From Candidatus Riflebacteria bacterium HGW-Riflebacteria-2 (GTDB lineage Bacteria; Muiribacteriota; Ozemobacteria; Ozemobacterales; Ozemobacteraceae): a stretch of DNA of 34,893 bases. Position numbers and translations under genes: made by a program. The notes below the pieces were generated by a model. That model did no database searches. It worked only from the letters and a program-made list of their open reading frames with translations, and was not told the origin of the DNA. Every line of letters starts with the position of its first letter. Positions within the stretch are counted from its first letter, which is position 1. Location of the stretch: positions 1 to 34,893 of the forward strand of contig PGYA01000050.1 of NCBI GenBank assembly GCA_002839435.1, read 5' to 3'. Of this stretch, positions 25,656 to 34,037 are shown in pieces.

Positions 25656-25886
25656 GTAAAGATTCAATCTTAGGTGGGATTGCCTGTATTGCTTAGATTA
25701 TAGCAACAAGCTCATGCCTATTTACCCGTGCTCTCGACAGGGTCTCAACGCTACAACTCTCACCAGACGCAATCTATGGTAAATAGCTGTGGCTTTGCGT
25801 CAATATTGCCTGGCTCGAAGTTTTCGCTTATGAGATCCCTGTCTGCGCACTCACAATAATAGCTCCACCCGTAACTGAATCTTTAC
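25656..25886. repeat. MITE-like element, copy B, with 22-bp inverted ends
   Basis: GTAAAGATTCA (25656-25666), six bases and GGTGG at the left match, on the reverse strand, the right end (CCACC 25865-25869, six bases, TGAATCTTTAC 25876-25886). The interior (25730-25817) is homologous to copy A. It lies between the Sel1 gene and the nuclease gene. No coding capacity. Confidence 0.6.
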
Positions 25887-25905
25887 ACCATCGCCGGAGC
25901 TTTCT

Positions 25906-25934
25906 TTGTAGAATTTGCCGGATTAGGCTATAAT
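25906..25934 (+). promoter_or_regulatory. Promoter of the five-unit nuclease gene
   Basis: A perfect TATAAT (25929-25934) with a weak TTGTAG (25906-25911) 17 bases upstream. The -10 box overlaps the ATG at 25933, which therefore cannot be the start of this transcript. Confidence 0.6.
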
Positions 25935-25965
25935 GTCACAAAGCCAAACAAGGAGTCTTAAGAGA

Positions 25966-28900
25966 ATGGCCGACAAGCCCGACCTTTTTTCGCGACTGTT
26001 CAGAAAAACCCAGGAACACAAGCAAAGCATAGAACAGAAGAACAAGCCGGCCCCGGCCACCAAACAGCCGCCCGCAGTACCAGCATCTGCGGCACCTTCC
26101 AAAGACCCTAGAAAAGAAGACACCAAGAACAAAGTCGGACTGAGCGGCAGCAAAATTGAGCTCTACCAGACCTGCCCGAAGAAGTTTCATTTCACCTATA
26201 TCCGCAAGGTCAAAAAACCATCGGCACCAAGTCCGCATCTGAGCTTCGATCAGACTCTGCACGCCACACTTGCTCGATATTACAAAAACCGCCGCACTGG
26301 CGAGCCATTCAAACTTGACAATCTTTTCGCGCTGCTTGACGAAACCTGGGATCCACGCGGGTATGAGAGCAAAGAGCAGGAAAGCGAGTTTCGGCACATG
26401 GCCGAGGCGGGTTTAAGAATCTATTTTGAGAAATTCTGCCAGGTGCCTGCGCGCAACATCGAAACTGACTATTTTTTCAAAGTAGATATCAGCGGCGGCG
26501 AATACAGCGGCAAAATTGACCGGGTCGATCGCCACCCCGACGGCACCCTCGAGCTCATCGACTATAAGTCTGGCAAGCAACCATACAACGGCGTGCTGGA
26601 ACTCGAACAGTCACTGGCAGTGCAACTGCTTTTCGTTGCAACTGAAAGCATCTGGCCAGGCAAGGTCAAAAAGATAACCTTCATTTATATCAAAGACGGC
26701 AGCACCCTGAGTGTAATGCGCAACAACGCCGAAATGGCACTGGCACAAAAACGTTATCTCGATATTGGCGAGGCCATTTATCAGGGAAAATTCGAGCCGG
26801 TGCGCTCAGCCGCCTGCAGCTACTGCGACTTTCAAGATATCTGCCCGGTAGGTCAGATTCCAGCTCTTAATGCCTCAAAGATCAGAACATTTCTTGACTG
26901 CCCGCATAAATACGCAGCCATCTATGTCAGGCACCAGAAGCCGAAAACGACTGAGGAAGCACCATCGTTCGATCTTGCACTCGATCGGCCGTTGCATGAC
27001 GCGTTGGCACTATTTCATCGCGATTACCGCCCTACCCCCAACCGGTCGCCTGAGAGTGCTCTGTTTTCGCTTCTTTTTAAGGCAATCCCGCAGGACCTGC
27101 CAGAAGAAATGCAGGATGAAATCAAGAATACCGGCCGGGAGTATCTGCAGAATTATCTGACTCATTCCTTTCCTAAATCAAAAACCTGGCTGGTAAATGA
27201 ATTCATCGAATACAATACCGAAACATTCTGTTTTCAGACTACGATAGACCGCATCGATACCGACGCAAACGGCAATTATGCTCTGATCGACTACAAAACC
27301 GGCAAGCGCATGTTGACTGCGGCAGAACTTGCCAATGACCCACTGACGACAGCGGTGTGCGCGGCGGCAGACCAGCGCTGGCCCGGCAAAATAAAGTCTT
27401 TCAGCTGCATCTACCTGCGCCACGGCGAAGAGGTCAGGCTCGAAGTCAGCGACATCCTTATCAGAAAAGGCAATCAGCTGCTGAACACTATTGGCGAGCA
27501 AATCAGACAGAAAAATTTTGAACCGCTTGGCGGCCCTGTCTGTGCTACCTGCCCGGTTGCAGATATATGCGGCGAAAAGCGCCTTGTGGTTTCCATGTCG
27601 AAAATCCAGACTCTGCGCGACTGTGCCAAACGTTACCAGTTCAGATATATCACCAAAGCGCCAATACCCGACAAGGAGAAGCCGGCAATCGTTCTCTACC
27701 AGCTGTTACAATCTACTCTGCAGGATTATATCGGTTCCGGCCGCATGCAGGATGCTGGTCTGATGTTGGAAAAGGCTTCGGCCAAAGTTAACGATGACAA
27801 GACGCTAAGCCCGGCCGCGAAACAGGATGTATTGAGCAAAGCCTATACTGCTTTTCAGAACGTCAACGAATATTTAAAAGCGGGTTTTCCCAAAATACAT
27901 TCTCTGGGCGAACAGGCGCGGGTAGGTTACGAAGACCTGGTTCTCACCACGAGATTCGACCGCGTCGATCTTCTGCCCAATGGGAATCTGCATGTAGTGA
28001 TCTACAAGACCGGCAAAAAGGCCATGACACCGCATGAGGCAAGACTGGATCTTAGTGGCATCTATAACTGGTTCATCGCCGACCGCGTATATCCCGGCCG
28101 GGTCGAAAAACTGTCGTATTTTTACCTGTTGACCGGCGACATAGTTCCTTTCACGCCGACTGAACAGGACATAGAAAGATTGAAGCTGACATTCAGCGAG
28201 TTTGTCAGCGAAAATCAGGAAGCATCCTTTGAAGGCCAGCGCAACCCGCTCTGCCCGTATTGCGACTATGTTGATATCTGCGAAGATGCAAAATCGATGT
28301 TGCTGTCGCCGAGCAAGATCAACTGCTTCTCTTCCTGTGCGCTCAAATATCGCATGAAGTATATCGACCGCGTTCCGAAAGAAGCCCGCCCTACCCCGAA
28401 CCTCAGTTTTGACCGGTCGATACACTTTGCCCTGCGCGAGTTTCACGAAAATTATGAACCGGGCCAGTTCAAGAAAAACCCGTTCAGATCGATCATCAAC
28501 AAATACTGGATACGTGATGGCTACAACGATGCAGAAGAAGAAGAGCGCTTCAAGGTGCGCGCCAACATGATGCTCGAAGATTATTTCAAGGGCCTCGACG
28601 GCAAAGAGAATCCGGTAATGTTCGAAATGTCGGCGAAATGGAGCTGGAACGGAGTCGATACGGTGGTGCAGATCGACCGCATCGATCAGCTTGCCGACGG
28701 CCGTTATGAGATAATAGATTACAAGACCGGCAAAAAAGTTCCTGACGAGCGTGTCATCAACGAAGATTCGAGCCTGATGAACATGTATCTGGCAGCCAGC
28801 CAGAAATGGCCGGGCAAGGTCGCCAAGGTGTCATACCACTTTCTCGCGAACAACAAACGCTACACTCTCGAACCGACCGATGCCGATATAGTGGCGCACA

Positions 28901-29838
28901 AGACTAAAATGGCTGAGCTGGTCGCTCTGATCAACAAGAACGAATTCGAGCCTAAAAAGGGTGCACTCTGCGCCTGGTGCGAGTATTATGGCCCCTGCCC
29001 GGAATGGAAAGTCAAGCCGCACGAAATGGCCGGCGAAACGCCCGAACAGTTCAGGCAGCGCATCAGGCTGAGTTATTCAAAGATGAGCCTGTATCTCAAC
29101 TGCCCGCGTTCTTATAAAAAGCTCTATATCGACAAGGTGCCGCCAAAACCGCAACCATTCTTCAGTTTCGGAACGACAATTCATGAAACTTTCGAACGCG
29201 TTTACGACCCGGTCAATCCGATACCCAAGCCGACCCTGCAGCAGGTTCTCGACATTTACGATGAAGTTCGCCTGACACACCGCGAAGGTTTCGACTCAGA
29301 TGCAACTGAAGCACAGTACCGACAGGACGGCATCCGCCAGATCACCATGTATTACAATAGCTTCATCAAGGATGCGGATTTTAAACCGGCCTATTCAATC
29401 GAAGATTACTTTGAGATTCCATGTGGGCAATACGCAGTAATGACAGGTTTCATCGACCGTATCGACAAACTCGATGACGGCACCTACGAGATTCTCGATT
29501 ACAAAACTGAACCGACGATGCGCTCGCAGGAAGCCGTCGATAGTGATAAGCAGCTGAGTATCTACTACTGGGCCTGCGAAGATACGCTTGGCCTGAAAAT
29601 CAGCAAACTGTCGCTGCTCATGCTCGATCACGACTGTAAAGTAGAAACGACGCGCACACGCGACAGCATTCCGAAGGTCATTGAGACCATTGACAAGACA
29701 GCTTACGAAATGATTCACGAAAAAGATTTTCTGCCACGCAAGAATAAATATTGCAAGAGCTGCGATCACCTGCACGACTGCCCGATGCGGGCAGAAGTCG
29801 AAGCAGACGAATCCTTAATCTCGATGAAAAAATTCTAG
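25966..29838 (+). CDS. Five tandem Fe-S RecB/Cas4-like PD-(D/E)XK nuclease units
   Basis: A 1290-residue protein. After a basic, Pro/Ala-rich N-terminus come five units of about 210-250 residues. Each has SKIxxYxxCPxxY at its start and CX2CX5C at its end, the four-cysteine Fe-S signature of AddB, Dna2 and Cas4. Cysteines: C70/284/287/293, C312/526/529/535, C553/763/766/772, C791/1002/1005/1011, C1046/1263/1266/1272. Catalytic pattern (His; Asp; D-x-K): H99, D185, D199/K201; H344, D428, D442/K444; unit 3 Q582, D665, I679/K681; H820, D904, D918/K920; H1073, D1164, D1178/K1180. Only unit 5 has the RecB-type Q-x3-Y (Q1196, Y1200). No helicase domain is present, and AddB is not like this. ATG 25966 follows AGGAG by ten bases. 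A role in DNA end-processing or defence is likely but unproven. Confidence 0.9.
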   Translation: MADKPDLFSRLFRKTQEHKQSIEQKNKPAPATKQPPAVPASAAPSKDPRKEDTKNKVGLSGSKIELYQTCPKKFHFTYIRKVKKPSAPSPHLSFDQTLHATLARYYKNRRTGEPFKLDNLFALLDETWDPRGYESKEQESEFRHMAEAGLRIYFEKFCQVPARNIETDYFFKVDISGGEYSGKIDRVDRHPDGTLELIDYKSGKQPYNGVLELEQSLAVQLLFVATESIWPGKVKKITFIYIKDGSTLSVMRNNAEMALAQKRYLDIGEAIYQGKFEPVRSAACSYCDFQDICPVGQIPALNASKIRTFLDCPHKYAAIYVRHQKPKTTEEAPSFDLALDRPLHDALALFHRDYRPTPNRSPESALFSLLFKAIPQDLPEEMQDEIKNTGREYLQNYLTHSFPKSKTWLVNEFIEYNTETFCFQTTIDRIDTDANGNYALIDYKTGKRMLTAAELANDPLTTAVCAAADQRWPGKIKSFSCIYLRHGEEVRLEVSDILIRKGNQLLNTIGEQIRQKNFEPLGGPVCATCPVADICGEKRLVVSMSKIQTLRDCAKRYQFRYITKAPIPDKEKPAIVLYQLLQSTLQDYIGSGRMQDAGLMLEKASAKVNDDKTLSPAAKQDVLSKAYTAFQNVNEYLKAGFPKIHSLGEQARVGYEDLVLTTRFDRVDLLPNGNLHVVIYKTGKKAMTPHEARLDLSGIYNWFIADRVYPGRVEKLSYFYLLTGDIVPFTPTEQDIERLKLTFSEFVSENQEASFEGQRNPLCPYCDYVDICEDAKSMLLSPSKINCFSSCALKYRMKYIDRVPKEARPTPNLSFDRSIHFALREFHENYEPGQFKKNPFRSIINKYWIRDGYNDAEEEERFKVRANMMLEDYFKGLDGKENPVMFEMSAKWSWNGVDTVVQIDRIDQLADGRYEIIDYKTGKKVPDERVINEDSSLMNMYLAASQKWPGKVAKVSYHFLANNKRYTLEPTDADIVAHKTKMAELVALINKNEFEPKKGALCAWCEYYGPCPEWKVKPHEMAGETPEQFRQRIRLSYSKMSLYLNCPRSYKKLYIDKVPPKPQPFFSFGTTIHETFERVYDPVNPIPKPTLQQVLDIYDEVRLTHREGFDSDATEAQYRQDGIRQITMYYNSFIKDADFKPAYSIEDYFEIPCGQYAVMTGFIDRIDKLDDGTYEILDYKTEPTMRSQEAVDSDKQLSIYYWACEDTLGLKISKLSLLMLDHDCKVETTRTRDSIPKVIETIDKTAYEMIHEKDFLPRKNKYCKSCDHLHDCPMRAEVEADESLISMKKF

Positions 29839-30307
29839 AGGCTATTTAAAAAGCTTTTGTCACTGCGAGGAGATATTGGTCTCCAGAGCAGTCTCTTCGT
29901 TCTGCCTGAACGCCACGGCATATTTAGATGCCTCGCGGCGGTGAATTTGCGGTATTCAGGTTTTGCCATGAGCTCAAAATTTTTACTATTCTCGTTCAAT
30001 TCAGTTTCAGTTATTGTCTAGCGTAAGAAAGAACCGGTTACAAAACGCCGAATCTGTTCTGCCAGCTTATTGCCACTTATTAACATGCTCCAGGAAAACA
30101 TCTTTTCTGTCCTCTTATTTACTTACTTCAGATTTCCGGGAAAGCATAAAGCAACAATCATGCCAAGTCTGAAAACTATGTATGATATACACAACATGGC
30201 CTGAACAGGGCACATCAACCAAAGCTTTTTTTGTGCATAAATATGCCTGCTGAAAAATTGATCATAACTGCAAAAAATTGAGCAGAGGCAGGCCAATGGA
30301 TAGCGAA
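29839..30307. other. Intergenic region after the nuclease gene
   Basis: Nearly 470 bases without a credible gene. A short hairpin (GGAGA 29869-29873 with TCTCC 29880-29884) lies in a CACTGCGAGGAG context similar to common bacterial intergenic repeats. I see no strong terminator with a U-tract and no RNA gene. The rest is AT-rich. Confidence 0.45.
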
Positions 30308-30880
30308 TTATTCGGTAAATGTCATCTCAAATGCGAGGGTATTGGTTTTGACGCCGTTGATTGACATGTAAAGAATCATCTGGTGCACGCCCAGCGGCGC
30401 ACCGTAGATGTCCTGCGGCGTAAAGGGTATTTCTGCCCCCCACTGACCGGCAAGATTTTCAGTACCAATCTTGGTGGGAATCGCAATCGGATCTTTGAAA
30501 CGCTGATAAAACGCTTCTGTTTCGGCATTGGAGGAAGCACGGGCATCTGCATAGCCAGAATATAAAAGACTTGATGTTTTGCTTGCGGTATCTGAAGCAA
30601 TTACGCCGACGGGTTCAGTTACTACATCCTGGATAGTGCGAACAAAGCCCAGATACGCGGTCGCGGTGGAGACCACCGATGGGCTGGTCCATTCACAGCT
30701 CAGCTTCATGATCCCGCCGGTCGTTTTTGATATTGTCGTTGCTACGATATCGAGAGACTGAATTGTCGGAGTCACATAAGAATAGGGCGGCAAAGGCTCT
30801 TTGATCTGCCCGGTTTTATCGCATCCGGCCAGAAAAAAAGCCAGCAGCAGGGCTGTCAGGGCTGCAATTTTTTTTACCAT
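30308..30880 (-). CDS. Lipoprotein, hypothetical
   Basis: A 190-residue protein with a lipoprotein signal (MVKKIAALTALLLAFFLAGCDK; lipobox LAGC), so lipid attachment at Cys is expected. The rest is predicted beta-rich, with conserved-looking features such as WTSPSVVSTATAYLGFVR and a C-terminal LAFEMTF strand. It looks like an immunoglobulin-like exported domain, but I recognise no family. SD GGAAG lies five bases before the ATG. It is divergent from the M3 peptidase gene, and a palindrome sits between them. Confidence 0.78.
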   Translation of the reverse strand: MVKKIAALTALLLAFFLAGCDKTGQIKEPLPPYSYVTPTIQSLDIVATTISKTTGGIMKLSCEWTSPSVVSTATAYLGFVRTIQDVVTEPVGVIASDTASKTSSLLYSGYADARASSNAETEAFYQRFKDPIAIPTKIGTENLAGQWGAEIPFTPQDIYGAPLGVHQMILYMSINGVKTNTLAFEMTFTE

Positions 30881-30940
30881 GTCTACTTCCGCAAAATTAG
30901 TCTGTTTAACCTATCGGTAAAAGCGGCGCGAAACAAAAGA

Positions 30941-30976
30941 ACAAACAAAATTCCCGGCAACCGAAGTTTTGTTTGT
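30941..30976. promoter_or_regulatory. Inverted repeat overlapping the M3 peptidase promoter
   Basis: ACAAACAAAA (30941-30950) and TTTTGTTTGT (30967-30976) are exact inverted copies 16 bases apart, and the right arm covers the first bases of the -35 box. TATCGGTAAAA (30912-30922) and TATCGGCAAAA (30981-30991) form a direct repeat around it. An operator is possible. Confidence 0.35.
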
Positions 30977-31001
30977 CATTTATCGGCAAAAATTCTAATA
31001 T
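30973..31001 (+). promoter_or_regulatory. Promoter of the M3 peptidase gene
   Basis: TTGTCA (30973-30978) and TAATAT (30996-31001), exactly 17 bases apart. The leader to the ATG at 31039 is about 30 bases. Confidence 0.6.
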
Positions 31002-31038
31002 ATAGAAAATCAAATCTCACTCAGGAAAGGAAAGAAAT

Positions 31039-33123
31039 ATGTTATCACCATCTGAGAACCCTTTAATGGCCAGAACTGGTCTGCCTGAATTTGGAAGAAT
31101 AAAGGCAGAACACGTTATACCGGCGATGGATGAAACTCTTGCCGAAATAGAAACACGCCTCAAAGAAATCGAAGCCAATGTCATACCAACCTGGGATGGA
31201 CTGTGCAAGCCACTGGAAGAACTCGACACCCCGTTTGAATATACCTGGGGCGTGGTAAACCACCTCATCAGTGTAAAGAATTCAGACGAGCTTCGCAGTG
31301 CGCATCAGGAAATACTGCCCAAGGTTATCAATTTCAGTCTGCGCATGTCACAGAGCCAGCCGATTTATCAGGGCCTTAAAAAACTGCGTGAAAGCGAAGA
31401 ATATAAAAGTCTTAATGACGCTCGCAGACGCATTATCGACAAAAAGATCAAAGCGGCCGAACATGCCGGTGTAGGACTTGAAGGCGCGGCCAAAGAGCGA
31501 TTCAATGAGATTGCCAATCGCATATCAAAAATCAGCACTGATTTTTCCAACAATGTACTCGATGCAACCAAGGCCTATGAGCTCATAGTCACTGACAAGG
31601 CCGATGTCGAGGGCTGGCCGCTGAATCTAAAACAGCTGGCGGCCCAGTCATGGTGCAAGGAAAAAGGCGAAAAAAGCCAGAAGCCTGACCCAGAAAATGG
31701 CCCCTGGCGCATAACTCTTGATTATCCTAGCTCGGGCCCGTTCATGCAGCACAGTCGCAACCGCGAACAGCGCCGTGAAGTCTACCACAAAATGGTCACC
31801 CGCGCTTCTGGTGACAAGTTTGATAATTCTGCGATCATCGAAGAGCTGCTCAAGCTACGGCGTGAAGAAGCTCAGATTCTGGGCTTCAAAACCTTTGCCG
31901 AACTGAGCCTCGACAACAAAATGGCCCCGGATATCGCTGCAGTCGAAAAAATGTTTGCCGAACTCGAAGCAGCGGCACGCCCGTTTGCCGAAAAAGAGCT
32001 GCAGGATCTGCAGAAAATTGCCTCTGAGTCTGGACAGACCGAGCCGCTGCGCCACTGGGATGCCCCATTCTGGGCCGAGCGCCTGCGTGAAAAACTCTAT
32101 GACTTTACCGATGACCAGCTGCGCCCTTATTTTCCGCTGCCGCGCGTGCTTGACGGTCTTTTCAGCCTTTCTGAAAGGATTTTTGGCATCAGAATCACCA
32201 GATCCACTGACAGCAACGTGCCGAAGTGGCATGAAGAGGTAGATTTCTTTGACATCAAAGATGAGAACGGCAAAATGCTTTCCCACTTCTATCTCGACCC
32301 CTACTCACGACCAGCTGAAAAGCGTGGCGGAGCCTGGATGAACGAGTGCTTCGGCCGCCGTTTGATCGATGGCAGTGTCAGATTGCCGGTAATTTATCTG
32401 GTCTGTAACGGCACCCCGCCGGTAGAAGGGCGACCTTCGCTGATGAGCTTCAACGAAGTCAGCACCCTGTTCCATGAATTCGGGCACGGCATTCAGGGGA
32501 TGTTAACCGTTATCGATGAAGCAGAAGCAGCCGGGATTAACGGCGTTGAATGGGATGCCGTCGAACTGGCCAGTCAGTTCATGGAAAACTGGTGCTACAA
32601 CAAACCCACTCTGATGGGCATGGCAAGACATTATGAAACCGGTGAAAACCTGCCAGATGAGCTGTTCGAAAAAATAAAGGCCAGCAAGAATTTCAGATCT
32701 GGTTCAGGTATGCTTCGCCAGCTGGAATTTGGCAAAATCGATATCTATCTGCACCATCATTTCGATCTCGACGGCAAGGAATCACCTTTTGACGCCGCCC
32801 GTCGCATTGCCACCAAAACATCTGTCATGCCGCCATACGAGCATGAAAGGTTTCTCTGCAGCTTCAGCCACATTTTTGCCGGTGGTTACGCAGCCGGCTA
32901 TTACAGCTATAAATGGGCCGAAGTTCTCAGCTCTGACGCGTTTGCAGCGTTTGAAGAAGCCGGGTTTGATAACGAGAACTCGATTCGCGAACTTGGCCGA
33001 AAATATCGCAATACCATACTTGCCCTTGGCGGCAGCAAACACCCGACTGAGGTCTATCGAATGTTCAGAGGGCGCGACGCAACGACCGCAGCACTTCTGC
33101 GGCATTCCGGACTGAGTGCCTGA
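31039..33123 (+). CDS. M3-family oligopeptidase (oligopeptidase A-like)
   Basis: A 694-residue cytoplasmic zinc metallopeptidase; it has no signal peptide. The catalytic motif is H479-E480-F-G-H483 and the third zinc ligand is E509 in WDAVELASQFMENW. The N-terminal half is the helical domain of the family, and the length and order match PrlC/OpdA, which degrades oligopeptides, including cleaved signal peptides. A peptide fermenter would use such an enzyme to release amino acids for catabolism, which fits the ort/ord genes nearby. Start: ATG 31039 after AGGAAAGGAAAG. The next gene is a rhomboid protease with a hairpin in between. Confidence 0.93.
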   Translation: MLSPSENPLMARTGLPEFGRIKAEHVIPAMDETLAEIETRLKEIEANVIPTWDGLCKPLEELDTPFEYTWGVVNHLISVKNSDELRSAHQEILPKVINFSLRMSQSQPIYQGLKKLRESEEYKSLNDARRRIIDKKIKAAEHAGVGLEGAAKERFNEIANRISKISTDFSNNVLDATKAYELIVTDKADVEGWPLNLKQLAAQSWCKEKGEKSQKPDPENGPWRITLDYPSSGPFMQHSRNREQRREVYHKMVTRASGDKFDNSAIIEELLKLRREEAQILGFKTFAELSLDNKMAPDIAAVEKMFAELEAAARPFAEKELQDLQKIASESGQTEPLRHWDAPFWAERLREKLYDFTDDQLRPYFPLPRVLDGLFSLSERIFGIRITRSTDSNVPKWHEEVDFFDIKDENGKMLSHFYLDPYSRPAEKRGGAWMNECFGRRLIDGSVRLPVIYLVCNGTPPVEGRPSLMSFNEVSTLFHEFGHGIQGMLTVIDEAEAAGINGVEWDAVELASQFMENWCYNKPTLMGMARHYETGENLPDELFEKIKASKNFRSGSGMLRQLEFGKIDIYLHHHFDLDGKESPFDAARRIATKTSVMPPYEHERFLCSFSHIFAGGYAAGYYSYKWAEVLSSDAFAAFEEAGFDNENSIRELGRKYRNTILALGGSKHPTEVYRMFRGRDATTAALLRHSGLSA

Positions 33124-33131
33124 AAATCGAC

Positions 33132-33160
33132 AAGACGCGGCAGCAAAGCTGCCGCGTCTT
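33132..33160 (+). terminator. Hairpin after the M3 peptidase gene
   Basis: AAGACGCGGCAGC (33132-33144) and GCTGCCGCGTCTT (33148-33160) form a perfect 13-bp stem with a 3-base loop, but only two T residues follow. It is probably a weak terminator, a partial attenuator or an mRNA-stabilising hairpin before the rhomboid gene 31 bp downstream. Confidence 0.6.
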
Positions 33161-33191
33161 CACCGGCATCTGCTACAGAACGAGATAAAAC

Positions 33192-34022
33192 ATGTTTTTT
33201 CCGCTGCATGACCAGAATAATGCGCCAGTCAGAATAATACCTGTCATCAGCTACCTGATTATCGCGCTATGTTTTCTTGCGCAGCTTTATCAGATGTCGA
33301 TTGTCTTTTCGCCGGACAGCAAAATCAGGGCAACCCATTTTGTGCACCGGCACGGAATGGTTCCAAGAGCCTATTTTGCCGGCAATCCTGATTATCAGAT
33401 CGGCCCCCCTGAATTTCACATGGAAAGCGACCCGAGCGTGGCAGAGATCCAGGAATCCAGCTCATCTGAACGGGAGTTCTACGACCTGCTGCACCTTAAG
33501 TCATCAGCCTTATGGCTATGGCTGATGCCCATAACCAGCCTCTTTCTGCATGCCAACCTGATGCACCTGCTTACCAACATCTGGTTTTTCTGGATATTTT
33601 CAGATAATGTCGAAGAAAGGTTTGGAGCACCGCTGTTCCTGGCCTTTTACCTGGTAACCGGCATGTTTTCAAGCGTTTTGCATGCTTACCTGAACCAGGC
33701 CTCACACATTCCGCTTGTAGGCGCCAGCGGAGCCGTCAGTGCCGTAATGGGAGCCTATATTGTGCTGTTCCCGCGACACCGTGTAACCAGTTATTTCTGC
33801 CCGGTCTGGTTTTTTATTCGCCGGGTGGATGTTCCGGCAGTTCTTGTTCTGGGCCTGTATCTCGTGCTGAATATTCTGTCAATGACGAGAACAAGTGGCG
33901 GCATAGGGCCAAATGTAGCATTTGATGCACACATTGGCGGATTTGTCGCCGGCTTCATGTTCGCACATCTTCATAAAGCCCTTTTAAATGTGGGAAACAC
34001 CGCACCAACTGTTGCGCAGTAA
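33192..34022 (+). CDS. Rhomboid-family intramembrane serine protease
   Basis: A 276-residue protein with about six or seven membrane spans. The catalytic dyad is S179 in GASGAVS and H247 in AHIGGFVAGF. The HANLMHLLTNIWFFW segment carries the conserved His and Asn of rhomboids, and the loop DNVEERFGAP follows. Rhomboids cut single-span membrane proteins. An unusually long loop (about 60-110) between spans 1 and 2 holds a Ser/Glu-rich sequence (EIQESSSSEREFYD). The start has only a weak SD. The gene follows the M3 peptidase on the same strand and may be partly co-transcribed. Confidence 0.92.
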   Translation: MFFPLHDQNNAPVRIIPVISYLIIALCFLAQLYQMSIVFSPDSKIRATHFVHRHGMVPRAYFAGNPDYQIGPPEFHMESDPSVAEIQESSSSEREFYDLLHLKSSALWLWLMPITSLFLHANLMHLLTNIWFFWIFSDNVEERFGAPLFLAFYLVTGMFSSVLHAYLNQASHIPLVGASGAVSAVMGAYIVLFPRHRVTSYFCPVWFFIRRVDVPAVLVLGLYLVLNILSMTRTSGGIGPNVAFDAHIGGFVAGFMFAHLHKALLNVGNTAPTVAQ

Positions 34023-34037
34023 GACACCGCCGGCTGC

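Noticed and set aside
25650..25900. CRISPR array or integrase attachment site at the repeats near the nuclease gene
   Set aside because: The repeats are few, imperfect, palindromic and of unequal spacing; there is no repeat-spacer periodicity and no cas or integrase gene, even though the neighbouring protein is Cas4-like in its domain.
25933..25965. Upstream ATG of the nuclease gene
   Set aside because: The ATG at 25933 overlaps a perfect TATAAT -10 box and has no SD; ATG 25966 has AGGAG.
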